From positions 1-64,000 of the forward strand of contig NQYJ01000008.1 of assembly GCA_002285055.1 (NCBI GenBank): DNA of 64,000 bases, given 5' to 3'. The translations under genes and the position numbers were made by a program. Every line of letters begins with the position of its first letter. Within the stretch, counting starts at the first letter, position 1. Shown one piece after another: positions 26,646-35,003 of the stretch. Under the pieces are notes generated by a model. The model did not search any database, had not been told where the DNA came from, and saw only the letters and a list, made by a program, of their open reading frames with translations. The DNA is from Candidatus Izimoplasma sp. ZiA1. GTDB lineage: Bacteria; Bacillota_I; Bacilli_A; Izemoplasmatales; Izemoplasmataceae.

Positions 26646-26670
26646 AAAAGGAAGTTTTACACTTCCTTTT
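26646..26670 (-). terminator. Terminator of the pfkA-UPF0223 unit
   Basis: A 10-bp stem (AAAAGGAAGT/ACTTCCTTTT, loop tttac) overlaps the last codons of the UPF0223 gene and is followed by a T-run on the minus strand. Confidence 0.82.
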
Positions 26671-26911
26671 GTAATGTTATTTTTTTCATTGTTTTATAGA
26701 TTGAATATCCAGTGATACTTTCAAAATCCTTATCAATTCTTTTTAGAGTTGATTTAGCATTGATGATTTTTTGATATTCTTTATATTTAGCAACTAATTT
26801 AGACTCATTAGTCTTTTTTTCATTAGCTTCAACGATTAAATCTAAAAATTCTACTATTCTTATAATTTCCTCTTTTGAATATATTTCATAATCAATTGGA
26901 TATGAATACAT
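26657..26911 (-). CDS. UPF0223 (YktA) family protein
   Basis: This protein of about 84 residues matches UPF0223: an N-terminal MYSYPIDYEIYSKEEI, a charged helical middle, and a C-terminal DFESITGYSIYKTMKK. I choose the ATG at 26911, with CGGAGA upstream; it overlaps the end of the phosphofructokinase gene. The function is unknown. Confidence 0.8.
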   Translation of the reverse strand: MYSYPIDYEIYSKEEIIRIVEFLDLIVEANEKKTNESKLVAKYKEYQKIINAKSTLKRIDKDFESITGYSIYKTMKKITLQKEV

Positions 26912-26912
26912 A

Positions 26913-28040
26913 TTATTCTCCGAAACTAATTCCAATAGCTCTACAAGTTTCTACTAATTGTCCATTAGGATCAACATGTTTAGCTCCACCTACAGATGTT
27001 TCTCCAGTTTCACCACGACCAACAACTTCTTCTAAAGCAATAGAAGTTAATTTTCTACCACGTAATTGAACCATTGAACCAGCATTACCAGTCATTAGTA
27101 AATCAACTGCTTTTACACCAAATTGTAAACCTAGTGCACGATCAAATTGAGATGTAATTCCACCTCTTTGAATATAAGCTAGATTTGTATATCTAACTTC
27201 ATGTTCAGGGATTAATTTTTGAAGTTGATGAGTTACAACATCACCAATTCCACCTAAACGAATACTATCAGCTGAATCCTCAACTGTTTCTCTGATTGTT
27301 ACTTCTCCACCTTTAGGTTTTGCACCTTCACTTACTACAACAACACTAAAGTTTTTACCAATTGAATCACGTTCTTTAATTTTTTCAACTACTTTATGAA
27401 TATCGTAAGGAATCTCAGGGATTAAAATAATATCAGCACTACCTGCTAATCCACCTTCAAGAGCTAACCATCCGGTGTTTCTACCCATTACTTCAACTAC
27501 CATGATTCTATCATGTGAATGAGCAGTTGTATGAATTTTATCTAATGCATCTGTGATAGTTTCAAGTGAAGTATTATACCCGAAAGTAACATCAGTTGCA
27601 GGTAAATCATTATCAATTGTTTTTGGTACACCAACAACAGGAATACCTTTACGATAAAAGTCTCTAGCACTAGTTAAAGTACCGTCTCCACCGATTACAA
27701 CCAAAGCGTCAACGCCTTCTTTTTTCATATTAGCAACAGCTACATTTGAAACATCTTTATGTTCAAAAGAACCATCTTCATTTTGCATACGATAATTAAA
27801 TAAATTATCTTTATTAGAAGATTTTAGAATTGTTCCTCCACGATGCATAATTCCTGAAGCTTTTTTTAAGTCTAATTCCATAAATTCATTATTAAGTAAC
27901 CCGTGGTAACCACGATAATATCCTACAACTTCCAAACCATGCTTACGAATAGCAGATTTTGTTACACCATCAATTACAGCATTAAGACCACTACAGTCTC
28001 CTCCACCAGTAATTATTCCGATTTTTTTAATATTTTTCAT
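26913..28040 (-). CDS. pfkA: 6-phosphofructokinase with mixed ATP/PPi-type active-site residues
   Basis: This enzyme phosphorylates fructose 6-phosphate in glycolysis. The 375-residue protein has GGGDCSGLN at the N-terminus, GGDGTLTSA near residue 117, PKTIDNDLPATD near residue 138, and the EVMGRNTGW substrate motif near residue 180. The Gly in GGDG is the ATP-type residue, while the Lys in PKTIDND is the residue usual in PPi-dependent enzymes. That combination marks the so-called group III or mixed PFKs. By the family rule I expect ATP use, but the phosphoryl donor needs testing. A promoter TTACAT-N17-TATAAT and a cre-like site lie upstream. Confidence 0.9.
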   Translation of the reverse strand: MKNIKKIGIITGGGDCSGLNAVIDGVTKSAIRKHGLEVVGYYRGYHGLLNNEFMELDLKKASGIMHRGGTILKSSNKDNLFNYRMQNEDGSFEHKDVSNVAVANMKKEGVDALVVIGGDGTLTSARDFYRKGIPVVGVPKTIDNDLPATDVTFGYNTSLETITDALDKIHTTAHSHDRIMVVEVMGRNTGWLALEGGLAGSADIILIPEIPYDIHKVVEKIKERDSIGKNFSVVVVSEGAKPKGGEVTIRETVEDSADSIRLGGIGDVVTHQLQKLIPEHEVRYTNLAYIQRGGITSQFDRALGLQFGVKAVDLLMTGNAGSMVQLRGRKLTSIALEEVVGRGETGETSVGGAKHVDPNGQLVETCRAIGISFGE

Positions 28041-28115
28041 TTTAGTCCTCCATAAATCTTAACTAATATCATTATACTAGATAAAAGACTAGAATGTAAA
28101 CTAATTAACAATATA

Positions 28116-28129
28116 TGAAAACGTTTTAC
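28116..28129. promoter_or_regulatory. Cre-like site upstream of pfkA
   Basis: TGAAAACGTTTTAC contains the palindromic AAAACGTTTT core of catabolite-responsive elements but departs from consensus at its end. It lies upstream of the pfkA -35, a position used for activation by CcpA in Bacillus. This is speculative. Confidence 0.35.
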
Positions 28130-28242
28130 TTTTTTAAATGTGAAGCTTTTTGGATTTTATTTGATATAATATAATGTCAGTTTATAATTACTTTAGTTTA
28201 TTAATAGAAACTAATTTGATATAATAATTACGAGGTGATTGT

Positions 28243-28827
28243 ATGATTACAATGAAAAATATTATCAGAGAAGGTCATCCGACTCTAAAAAAGAAAGCTT
28301 TAGATGTTAGTATTCCTTTGTCTGATGAAGATAAATTACTTTTAAAAGAGATGATGGAGTTTTTAGAAAATTCTCAAGACCCTGAATTAAGTGAAAAGTA
28401 TAATTTAAGACCCGGTGTTGGTTTAGCTGCACCCCAAATAAATATTAGTAAACGTATGCTTGTTATTAAAACAATGGATGAGCACAACGAAAGACTATAT
28501 AAACTAGCTTTGATTAACCCTAAAATTACAAGAAGTAGTGTAAAAATGACTTATTTACCTGGTGGTGAAGGTTGTTTAAGTGTTGATCGTGAAACAGAGG
28601 GACTTGTTATAAGAAATAAATTTATAACTGTTAAAGGTTATAATTATGATGTAGATTATAATCAAGTTAGTGAGATTGAGATTAAGCTTGATGGATACAT
28701 GTCAATTGTGTTCCAACATGAGTTTGATCATTTAAATGGTGTACTGTTTGTTGATAAGTTAACAAACAATACAGAAGATGCTGAGCCGGTAAGATTTTTT
28801 GATGAAATAGATAACGAAAATAATTAG
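28243..28827 (+). CDS. def: Peptide deformylase
   Basis: This metal hydrolase removes the N-formyl group from new proteins. All three motifs are present: GVGLAAPQI near residue 60, EGCLSV near residue 108 and QHEFDHLNG near residue 154. The 194-residue length and the insertion before motif 1 ([16 protein letters not shown]) fit the type II enzymes of Gram-positive bacteria. The ATG follows GAGGTGAT. It is 10 bases upstream of the aldolase gene, in one unit. Confidence 0.96.
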   Translation: MITMKNIIREGHPTLKKKALDVSIPLSDEDKLLLKEMMEFLENSQDPELSEKYNLRPGVGLAAPQINISKRMLVIKTMDEHNERLYKLALINPKITRSSVKMTYLPGGEGCLSVDRETEGLVIRNKFITVKGYNYDVDYNQVSEIEIKLDGYMSIVFQHEFDHLNGVLFVDKLTNNTEDAEPVRFFDEIDNENN

Positions 28828-28837
28828 GAGGAACAAA

Positions 28838-29488
28838 ATGAAACTGTTTATTGATACTGCAAATGTAACGCATATTAAAGAAATCGCATCATGGGGTATT
28901 ATTCAAGGTGTAACAACTAACCCAACTTTAATTGCTAAAGAAGGAAGAGATTTCAACGAAGTAATAAAAGAAATTACTAGTATCGTTGATGGACCTATTA
29001 GTGGAGAAGTAATTAGCTTAGACGCTGATGGAATGATAAAAGAAGGATTAGAAATTGCAAAAATCCATAAAAATATGGTTGTTAAAATTCCTATGACTGA
29101 AGAAGGACTTAAAGCTGTTAGTGCTTTAAGTGCAAAAGGAATCAAAACAAATGTCACTTTAATTTTTAGTGCTAACCAAGCTTTATTTGCTGCTTTGGCT
29201 GGAGCTACTTATGTTAGTCCATTTGTTGGACGTTTAGAAGATACATTACATGATGGAATTGAAGTTGTTAGTGATATTAGAGAAATCTTTGATATCTATG
29301 GTTTAGATACAGAAATTATTTCTGCTTCAATTAGATCTCCAAAACAATTAGCTGATAGTGCATTAGTAGGTGCACATATCGCTACAGTACCATATGAAGT
29401 GTTTAAAAAATCAATTAAACATCCTTTAACTGATAATGGTATTGCTGCTTTCCTAGCAGATTGGGAAAAAACATTTGGTAAAAAATAG
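28838..29488 (+). CDS. fsa: Transaldolase-like fructose-6-phosphate aldolase family protein
   Basis: The 216-residue small transaldolase begins [20 protein letters not shown], with [13 protein letters not shown] and the Schiff-base Lys in [10 protein letters not shown] near residue 86. [22 protein letters not shown] follows. This group includes both short transaldolases (TalC/MipB) and FSA. The phosphate-binding Arg (SIRSP) is present. Which activity it has cannot be decided from sequence. It has an AGGAGG site and lies just after def. Confidence 0.92.
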   Translation: MKLFIDTANVTHIKEIASWGIIQGVTTNPTLIAKEGRDFNEVIKEITSIVDGPISGEVISLDADGMIKEGLEIAKIHKNMVVKIPMTEEGLKAVSALSAKGIKTNVTLIFSANQALFAALAGATYVSPFVGRLEDTLHDGIEVVSDIREIFDIYGLDTEIISASIRSPKQLADSALVGAHIATVPYEVFKKSIKHPLTDNGIAAFLADWEKTFGKK

Positions 29489-29493
29489 TAATT

Positions 29494-29518
29494 AAAAAGA
29501 CTCCAACGGAGTCTTTTT
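29494..29518. terminator. Bidirectional terminator
   Basis: An 11-bp stem (AAAAAGACTCC/GGAGTCTTTTT, three-base loop) with a T-run lies between the convergent aldolase and cupin genes. Confidence 0.88.
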
Positions 29519-29519
29519 T

Positions 29520-30059
29520 TTATGAATTATATTGATCATCTTCACCTTTTCTTAAAAGATGAAATTTACCAGTTGTTGTATTTAAATCATAAATATTGAA
29601 GTTAGTATCAATATCAAAGCCCTTACTTCTTTTAGCAAAATTAATGGATGCACTTCCTTGTTCTTTACTTTCAACTCTATGGAAAACTCTTTCTGGCCAT
29701 ATCAAGACTGCAGGGACATCACAAACGAGTTCACCATTTTGGTATATCTTATCACTTGAAACAATAAACTTTTCTACTTTACCATGTTTCTTAGTATAGA
29801 GGTCAATATGTCGTTCACCATGTAAAACAACCAAATTATCTGATTGATGTGGGTGCATATACCACGGTCTTTCAACGCCCATTATACTTCCAGGAGATAT
29901 TGCAAAAGACTCATGAATAACTCTATCCATCGAAGCTATATTAGTAATAAATTCTGTAGGAAAAATATCAAATTTTACACCTTTAGTTTCTCTAAACATT
30001 TCTAAATGAACTATACTGTATAAACCCTCTACTTCTTTAATTTTACAAAACTTTTCCAA
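29520..30059 (-). CDS. Cupin-fold protein
   Basis: The 179-residue single-domain protein has a cupin-like motif: WYMHPHQSDNLVVLHGERHI near residue 76, which supplies His residues for metal or substrate binding, and a second strand region ending RVFHRVES near residue 137. The ending (TTTGKFHLLRKGEDDQY) is not diagnostic. It resembles the cupin part of sugar epimerase-like proteins, but the sequence does not support a reaction. It stands alone between two terminators. Confidence 0.65.
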   Translation of the reverse strand: MEKFCKIKEVEGLYSIVHLEMFRETKGVKFDIFPTEFITNIASMDRVIHESFAISPGSIMGVERPWYMHPHQSDNLVVLHGERHIDLYTKKHGKVEKFIVSSDKIYQNGELVCDVPAVLIWPERVFHRVESKEQGSASINFAKRSKGFDIDTNFNIYDLNTTTGKFHLLRKGEDDQYNS

Positions 30060-30113
30060 AATATCACTCCTTCACTTTCATTATACATTAAAACGGAAAT
30101 AAAAGAATAAAAA

Positions 30114-30136
30114 AAACAGATACTAGGTATCTGTTT
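30114..30136 (-). terminator. Terminator of the 27-residue ORF
   Basis: A 10-bp stem (AAACAGATAC/GTATCTGTTT) with a three-base loop is followed by eight Ts on the minus strand. It begins 13 bases after the small ORF's stop. Confidence 0.85.
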
Positions 30137-30148
30137 CTATAAAAATAA

Positions 30149-30232
30149 TTATGCGCGAACGATTAAAGCATTAAGTAATTCATCATTTTTTGCTTTGTTT
30201 GGTAATTTGTCACCGTATCTTAATTTAAACAT
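30149..30232 (-). CDS. Free-standing 27-residue small protein
   Basis: The ORF starts MFKLRYGDKLPNKAKNDELL and ends NALIVRA. AAGGAG lies eight bases before the ATG. A consensus promoter lies about 56 bases upstream and a strong terminator just downstream, so promoter, ribosome site, ORF and terminator form a complete gene of about 170 transcribed bases. The peptide is basic at the start and amphipathic at the end, with no cysteine and no signal sequence. I recognise no family. It could be a regulatory or signalling peptide, a small ribosome- or membrane-associated protein, or a dual-function RNA. Confidence 0.6.
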   Translation of the reverse strand: MFKLRYGDKLPNKAKNDELLNALIVRA

Positions 30233-30287
30233 AACACACACTCCTTATTTGTAATTAATTTAATTTATAATTCCTGAACCCTTATAT

Positions 30288-30315
30288 ATTATATTCTTTT
30301 AAAACTAAATGTCAA
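30288..30315 (-). promoter_or_regulatory. Consensus promoter of the small ORF
   Basis: On the minus strand TTGACA (30315-30310) and TATAAT (30293-30288) are 16 bases apart, one of the best promoters in the window. Confidence 0.75.
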
Positions 30316-30330
30316 CAAAAATGTTCAAAA

Positions 30331-30357
30331 AAAAACAGTTTTTTTATAACTGTTTTT
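30331..30357 (-). terminator. Terminator of the thiamine-precursor operon
   Basis: A 10-bp stem (AAAAACAGTT/AACTGTTTTT) directly follows the ABC ATPase stop, with T-rich sequence after it on the minus strand. Confidence 0.8.
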
Positions 30358-31092
30358 TTACTCTATTAAATCAATGATTTTTTTCTTAATATTTAGGAAC
30401 TTATTTGAGCTTAAAACGTCATAGGTTCTTGGGTATTCTTCATCGATTTTGAACTCTTCAATAATCCTTGCTGGTAGCTTACTTAAAACAATAACGCGGT
30501 TTGAAAGAGTTAAAGCTTCTTCAATATCATGAGTGATAAATATTACTGTTTTATTCATCTTTTTAAACACATCAACAAGCCATAGCTGAAGTTTCTTTTT
30601 TGTTAGTGAATCTAGTGCTGCGAATGGTTCGTCAAGTAATATTATTTCATTTCCCATTAAAAATGTTCTAAGAAGTGCTGCTCTTTGCTTCATACCACCA
30701 CTTAACTGATGAGGGTAAGATTTCTCAAAACCTGATAAGCCGAAAATTGATATAAGTTGTTCCAAATCACTAGAATCTATATTTTTATGTGCCAATTCTA
30801 ATGGTAATGTTACATTCTTATACAACGTTCTCCATGGTAATAGTAAATCCTTTTGGGGCATATAACCAAGATTATCTGTACTATCATTTAAAGGTGTATC
30901 GTTAATAGATATTTCACCCTCGTAATTTGTTATTAGCTTGGTTATAACTTTGAAAAGAGTTGATTTACCACAGCCACTTGGCCCCACCAATGTTATAAAA
31001 TCATTCTTATTAACCTCTAAAGATATATTATCTAATACTTTTAGTTTTTCATCAAAATGTTGGGTTAGATTCTTTATCCTAATTACTTGCAT
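30358..31092 (-). CDS. thiZ: ABC transporter ATP-binding protein, thiamine-precursor type
   Basis: The 244-residue ATPase shows Walker A GPSGCGKST, Q-loop YMPQKDLLLPWRT, signature LSGGMKQRA, Walker B IILLDEPFAALD and a switch His (FITHDIEEAL). The PWRT Q-loop is characteristic of taurine/nitrate/HMP-type importers. I start it at 31092 (MQVIRIKNLTQ), overlapping the binding-protein gene by 14 bases. It is the last gene of a TPP-riboswitch operon, so it should energise uptake of a thiamine pyrimidine precursor. Confidence 0.88.
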   Translation of the reverse strand: MQVIRIKNLTQHFDEKLKVLDNISLEVNKNDFITLVGPSGCGKSTLFKVITKLITNYEGEISINDTPLNDSTDNLGYMPQKDLLLPWRTLYKNVTLPLELAHKNIDSSDLEQLISIFGLSGFEKSYPHQLSGGMKQRAALLRTFLMGNEIILLDEPFAALDSLTKKKLQLWLVDVFKKMNKTVIFITHDIEEALTLSNRVIVLSKLPARIIEEFKIDEEYPRTYDVLSSNKFLNIKKKIIDLIE

Positions 31093-32050
31093 CTTCAACA
31101 TAACTATTAGTGTATGCATCTGCAATAGTGATTTCTGACATTATTTCATTATCAACTAACCATTGATAGAAATCATTCCAGTAGTCAACACTTTGTACAC
31201 CAAAGTCAATTCCTTCTTTTGTATAGTGATCTTTCAAAAAGTTTTGAGAGGCTAACACTAAATCTCTATTTAATTCTGGTACCAATTTTACTAAAATATT
31301 AGCTGCTTCTGTTGGATTTGATATTGCATACTCATATCCTTTAATCGTTGCTTTAACAAAAGCATCTACAGTTTCACTATTTTCTTCAATCATTTTTTCA
31401 TTAGTCGTTAATACTGGAGTATGAAAATTTAAATCCGAACTATATTCAGCCATACTTAAATAATTAAAATCTAATTCTTCTAGTTTTGCCTGTTCAACTT
31501 GCCAAGCTTCAAATACCCAGAAGAAATCACATTCATTATTAACATCAGAGAAGAAATCTAATACATAGTTAATTGTAATATTAATTGTAGAAAAATCTCC
31601 ACCGTCGCTCTCAACTAACTCTTGAATTATTTTAGTTTCAGTATCGCTACCCCAACCACAATAAGTCTTATTCTCGAAATCTTTAGGGGCAGTAATGTTT
31701 AAATCTTTTCTTGAAATAAATCCTGAAGTGTTTTCATGAATTAAAGCAGCAATTGATACTACAGGCATGTCTTGAGTTCTTGCTCCAATAACATATTCTT
31801 GTGCACTGATTCCAAACTGTGCAGTATTAGTCGCTACTAAAGCATCACTACTTGTTCCATCAGGTTGAATGATTTCAACATCAAGTCCTGCTTCTTTATA
31901 GTAACCATTTTCTAATGCAACATATAATCCTGTATGATTAGTATTTGGAGTCCAATCAAGAACTACAGTGATTTTCTCATTATCTTTATTACATCCACTT
32001 AAAGTAATTACTATTAATATCATTAAAGTTAAGATTATGTTCTTTTTCAT
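31079..32050 (-). CDS. thiY: Substrate-binding lipoprotein for thiamine pyrimidine precursor
   Basis: The 323-residue NMT1/THI5-like solute-binding protein has a lipobox ending ITLSGC (Cys20), so it is tethered outside the membrane. The mature start (KITVVLDWTPNTNHTGLYVA) matches ThiY-type proteins, which bind formylaminopyrimidine or HMP. WTPNTNHTG lies in the ligand pocket of the fold. Position within a TPP-riboswitch operon with permease and ATPase supports the assignment; the exact pyrimidine is inferred. Confidence 0.88.
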   Translation of the reverse strand: MKKNIILTLMILIVITLSGCNKDNEKITVVLDWTPNTNHTGLYVALENGYYKEAGLDVEIIQPDGTSSDALVATNTAQFGISAQEYVIGARTQDMPVVSIAALIHENTSGFISRKDLNITAPKDFENKTYCGWGSDTETKIIQELVESDGGDFSTINITINYVLDFFSDVNNECDFFWVFEAWQVEQAKLEELDFNYLSMAEYSSDLNFHTPVLTTNEKMIEENSETVDAFVKATIKGYEYAISNPTEAANILVKLVPELNRDLVLASQNFLKDHYTKEGIDFGVQSVDYWNDFYQWLVDNEIMSEITIADAYTNSYVEDASN

Positions 32051-32052
32051 TT

Positions 32053-32820
32053 TTAATTATCTCCCTTAGATTTATATTTTATTGTTATATTTTCTATAAA
32101 ATGAACAAGTGCTAGTAATAATAAAGTTACTGTGATAATAACAATTATTATCCCAAACACCATTTCAATGTCAAATGATTTCATTGCTCTAATTAGGTAG
32201 ATACCTAAACCATTTGCACCTCCCATGTATTCAGCTATTAAAGCGCCAAGGACTGCATAAGTTGTAGCAATTTTCAAACCTGAAAAGAAATAAGGCAATG
32301 CGTAGGGTATTTTTAGTTTTATATAAGTATTTAAAGTTGATGCTTTCATAACTTTAAACAAATCTAGTTCATCTTGATCAATTTCATCGAACCCTGAGAT
32401 TATATTGATTGTTATTGGGAAGTAACAAACAAGTATAACAACAAGTATTTTTGCATCTACACCAAAACCAAACCAAATTAGTAATAGTGGAGCAATAGCC
32501 ATTAATGGTACTGTTTGTGAAATTGTTAATAGTGGATATACAAAACTTTTAATTACCTTAACTTTATCAAGAACAATAGCCGTTATTACAGCAATTACTA
32601 CTGAACCTAAGATTCCGATAATTGCTTCAAATACCGTGTATTTAGCATGACTAACTACAAGATCAAAATTATCAACGATTTTCATTATTACATTCGTTGG
32701 TCTTGGTAAAATATACTTTTCTATATCAAATAATACAACAACAATTTCCCATGTTACTAAAACCATTAAAACAGAGAATACTGGTATAAATTTATTGATA
32801 TTTATCTGTTTTTTCTTCAA
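32053..32820 (-). CDS. thiX: ABC permease, thiamine-precursor type
   Basis: The 255-residue permease has about six helices, and the EAA-like loop is GFDEIDQDELDLFKVMKAS... followed by KIPYALPYFFSGLKIA. It is of the SsuC/TauC/ThiX type. Its start overlaps the thiamine-binding protein gene by 29 bases and its stop lies two bases before thiY, so all are cotranscribed under the TPP riboswitch. Confidence 0.88.
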   Translation of the reverse strand: MKKKQININKFIPVFSVLMVLVTWEIVVVLFDIEKYILPRPTNVIMKIVDNFDLVVSHAKYTVFEAIIGILGSVVIAVITAIVLDKVKVIKSFVYPLLTISQTVPLMAIAPLLLIWFGFGVDAKILVVILVCYFPITINIISGFDEIDQDELDLFKVMKASTLNTYIKLKIPYALPYFFSGLKIATTYAVLGALIAEYMGGANGLGIYLIRAMKSFDIEMVFGIIIVIITVTLLLLALVHFIENITIKYKSKGDN

Positions 32821-33112
32821 TCGTTGATACGCCTTTTTTATTGTATGAAATTTTTAAGTAACTAAGTGTACTGCTTGCACCATTCTCAACTGCTATTTCC
32901 TGAGCTTTTTTAACTATTGCCATTAACTCATCAAAATCGCCCTCCATTACTGTTTCAAATGGACCTACAACATATTTTACACCAGTACTATCTATATACT
33001 TAATAACGCTATCTACAACTCTAAAAACCTCATCTTTATTTGTGCCTCCACAAACCAAAAGTTGATTATCAATTTGCGGTAAAACTTGAAAAGCTATTGA
33101 ACAATTATTCAT
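32792..33112 (-). CDS. Thiamine-binding protein (YqgV/MTH1187 family)
   Basis: The 106-residue ferredoxin-like-fold protein has CSIAFQVLPQ at the N-terminus, VDSVIKYIDSTGVKYVVGPF in the middle and VMEGDFDELMAIVKKAQE, the pattern of the DUF77/thiamine-binding family. Members bind thiamine or HMP in the cytoplasm. It overlaps the methyltransferase stop by eight bases and the permease start by 29, showing tight coupling. Confidence 0.85.
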   Translation of the reverse strand: MNNCSIAFQVLPQIDNQLLVCGGTNKDEVFRVVDSVIKYIDSTGVKYVVGPFETVMEGDFDELMAIVKKAQEIAVENGASSTLSYLKISYNKKGVSTIEEKTDKYQ

Positions 33113-33770
33113 TATTATCTCCTTTTATCCATTTATGGATTATAAAACTTCCGATTCCATTTTTTACATCTTTAAGTGTTGAATCATTCAAAATATCTTC
33201 ATAACTGTTAAACAAACATTCATCAGATGAAATGTAAAATCTAGGAAACATGTTTCGTAGATCATCTTTAGTAAAAAAACTAGCATGTTTAAAAACTGTG
33301 TTCTCCCTAAAAAACTCACTTTCATACATATTGGCAAACTTACTACCTTTTTGAATGGTTCCAATAACAAGCATTCCACCAGGTTTTAAAACTCTAAACG
33401 CCTCTTTTAAAACTTTAAGTGGTTCTCTAACAAACTCAATCATTGCTAATGAGATTACTAAATCAAAAGAGTTATCATCAAATAGTAAACATGATGAGTC
33501 CATCTTCAAAAAAGACAAATGACTATTTAATTTTCCTCTTGCTTCATCTAACATTTTTTCACTTAAATCAACACCAATTACATCATTACCTAAATCTGAA
33601 ACAACTTTGGAATGAATACCTGTTCCACAACCAATGTCTAAAACCTTCAGATTAGATACGTTCCCAATAACATTTAGAAGTAAATTGTTCTCTACATCTA
33701 AAACATACTTTCCTGCATCAGTTAAATACCATGAATCGTATTCACTTGCAGCTTGATCAAAAATCGCCAT
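33105..33770 (-). CDS. Class I SAM-dependent methyltransferase in the thiamine operon
   Basis: The 221-residue Rossmann-fold methyltransferase has motif I VLDIGCGTGIHSK near residue 46, then VIGVDLSEKMLDEAR, and motif IV-like FDLVISLAMIEFV. I start it at 33770 because GGAGGTTTAT precedes this ATG. It is the first gene after the TPP riboswitch, so expression should rise when thiamine is low. The substrate is unknown; family members of this form often methylate small molecules or act in vitamin pathways. Confidence 0.82.
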   Translation of the reverse strand: MAIFDQAASEYDSWYLTDAGKYVLDVENNLLLNVIGNVSNLKVLDIGCGTGIHSKVVSDLGNDVIGVDLSEKMLDEARGKLNSHLSFLKMDSSCLLFDDNSFDLVISLAMIEFVREPLKVLKEAFRVLKPGGMLVIGTIQKGSKFANMYESEFFRENTVFKHASFFTKDDLRNMFPRFYISSDECLFNSYEDILNDSTLKDVKNGIGSFIIHKWIKGDNNE

Positions 33771-33789
33771 ATAAACCTCCTGAATATAC

Positions 33790-33921
33790 AAAAAAATCCT
33801 CTTGAAATAATCAAAAGGAAATCTATTTAATGCTTATGTTCCTACGCTGGCATTATCCAGATCAGGTTAGGTCAATTCAGTTACAGAATTATCTCAGCCG
33901 AGTTCTCTCAGCTCCCTTTTG
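33790..33921 (-). promoter_or_regulatory. TPP riboswitch with terminator
   Basis: The aptamer is read on the minus strand from about 33921 to 33836, with GGGAGCTGAGAG, GGCTGAGATAA and the highly conserved CTGATCTGGATAATGCCAGC. It is followed by a terminator hairpin (33797-33805 with 33811-33819, one mismatch) and seven Ts just before the methyltransferase ribosome site. TPP binding should stop transcription of the thiamine-precursor operon. Confidence 0.95.
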
Positions 33922-33947
33922 ACAACACTATTGTATCAATTAAAATC

Positions 33948-34910
33948 TTAACTTTCAAGTGATTTATGTTTTATTTGAAATTTAATATAATTTGCGATGA
34001 ACTGCACCTGTATTACATACGCAAGAGCTAAAAATAAAGCGGCAATCATTCCCTCATCACTTAGTGATTTTATCGCAATAGCTAAGGCTAAACTTAGGTT
34101 TCTAACAAAAGTTGTACTTACTAATGCTATTTGATCCTCATAGTTAAAGAATTTTTTACCAACAAAGTGAGTAATAAATAAAACAAAACCATAAAATATA
34201 ATTAAGGGAATAACAAACTCAAGTAATAATCCAGGATTATTAATAAGTAATGTGGATTTTTGTGAGATTGCTACAAATATAATTGCTAATAATGCTATTA
34301 GCGAAAATAGAGGAATTTTCTTCTTTAAAGATGAATTAAAAACCTCTTCTGAGAATTTTAAGACAAGTAATTTTTTAGTAATAAATCCTAAAATCATCGG
34401 TATAAAAATTACTATAGCTATATTACTGAAAGTTGTAATAAGACTTATCTTAATACTTTCACCAAGTAGCATTTCAACATATAATCCCGATAATAAAGAC
34501 CCCATAAATAAACTAATGATTACCAGTTTTACAGCTTCTGTAAAATTACCTTTAGCCATGGAAGTCCAAGATAAACTCATCCCAGATGTAGGAAATAATG
34601 ATATTAGTAATAATGCTAATCTAATATATATTTGATCTTTAAAAAACAAAATTCCAATTGCATAAGCTAAAGCGGGTATTACAATAAAATTAATAATTAA
34701 AACTGATATTGTAAGCTTCTTCTGTGGTTTTTCCTTTAAGCTACCATAGTTTAGAGTAATCATCATAGGATAGACTAGTAAAAACGTTAATGGTAGTATT
34801 GTTTGTTTTAAAAAGCTCAAGTCATATAAATACCCTAATACAACACCAAAAAGCATTGAGATAAGAATACTTAAAACCAAATTCTTTTTAATAAGTAATA
34901 AAAACTTCAT
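33948..34910 (-). CDS. BASS/ACR3-superfamily transporter
   Basis: The 320-residue protein has about nine or ten transmembrane segments in the pattern of bile acid:sodium symporters and arsenite (ACR3) pumps: LPLTFLLVYPMMITLNYG, FPTSGMSLSWTSMAKGNF and TTFVRNLSLALAIA. The last resembles the crossover helix region of the family. The substrate may be an organic anion or arsenite; no arsenic genes are nearby. It lies just upstream of the thiamine operon and could be unrelated to it. Confidence 0.78.
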   Translation of the reverse strand: MKFLLLIKKNLVLSILISMLFGVVLGYLYDLSFLKQTILPLTFLLVYPMMITLNYGSLKEKPQKKLTISVLIINFIVIPALAYAIGILFFKDQIYIRLALLLISLFPTSGMSLSWTSMAKGNFTEAVKLVIISLFMGSLLSGLYVEMLLGESIKISLITTFSNIAIVIFIPMILGFITKKLLVLKFSEEVFNSSLKKKIPLFSLIALLAIIFVAISQKSTLLINNPGLLLEFVIPLIIFYGFVLFITHFVGKKFFNYEDQIALVSTTFVRNLSLALAIAIKSLSDEGMIAALFLALAYVIQVQFIANYIKFQIKHKSLES

Positions 34911-34974
34911 TTAATCAACTCCTCATATAAAAGATAGCATACGAAGTATAATTTATCAACTATTAAACAAATAA

Positions 34975-35003
34975 AAAAAGTTAGATAATACTTCTAACTT
35001 TTT
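34975..35003 (-). terminator. Terminator after the LacI-family gene
   Basis: An 11-bp stem (34975-34985 with 34993-35003) overlaps the stop codon and has a T-run on the minus strand. Confidence 0.82.
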
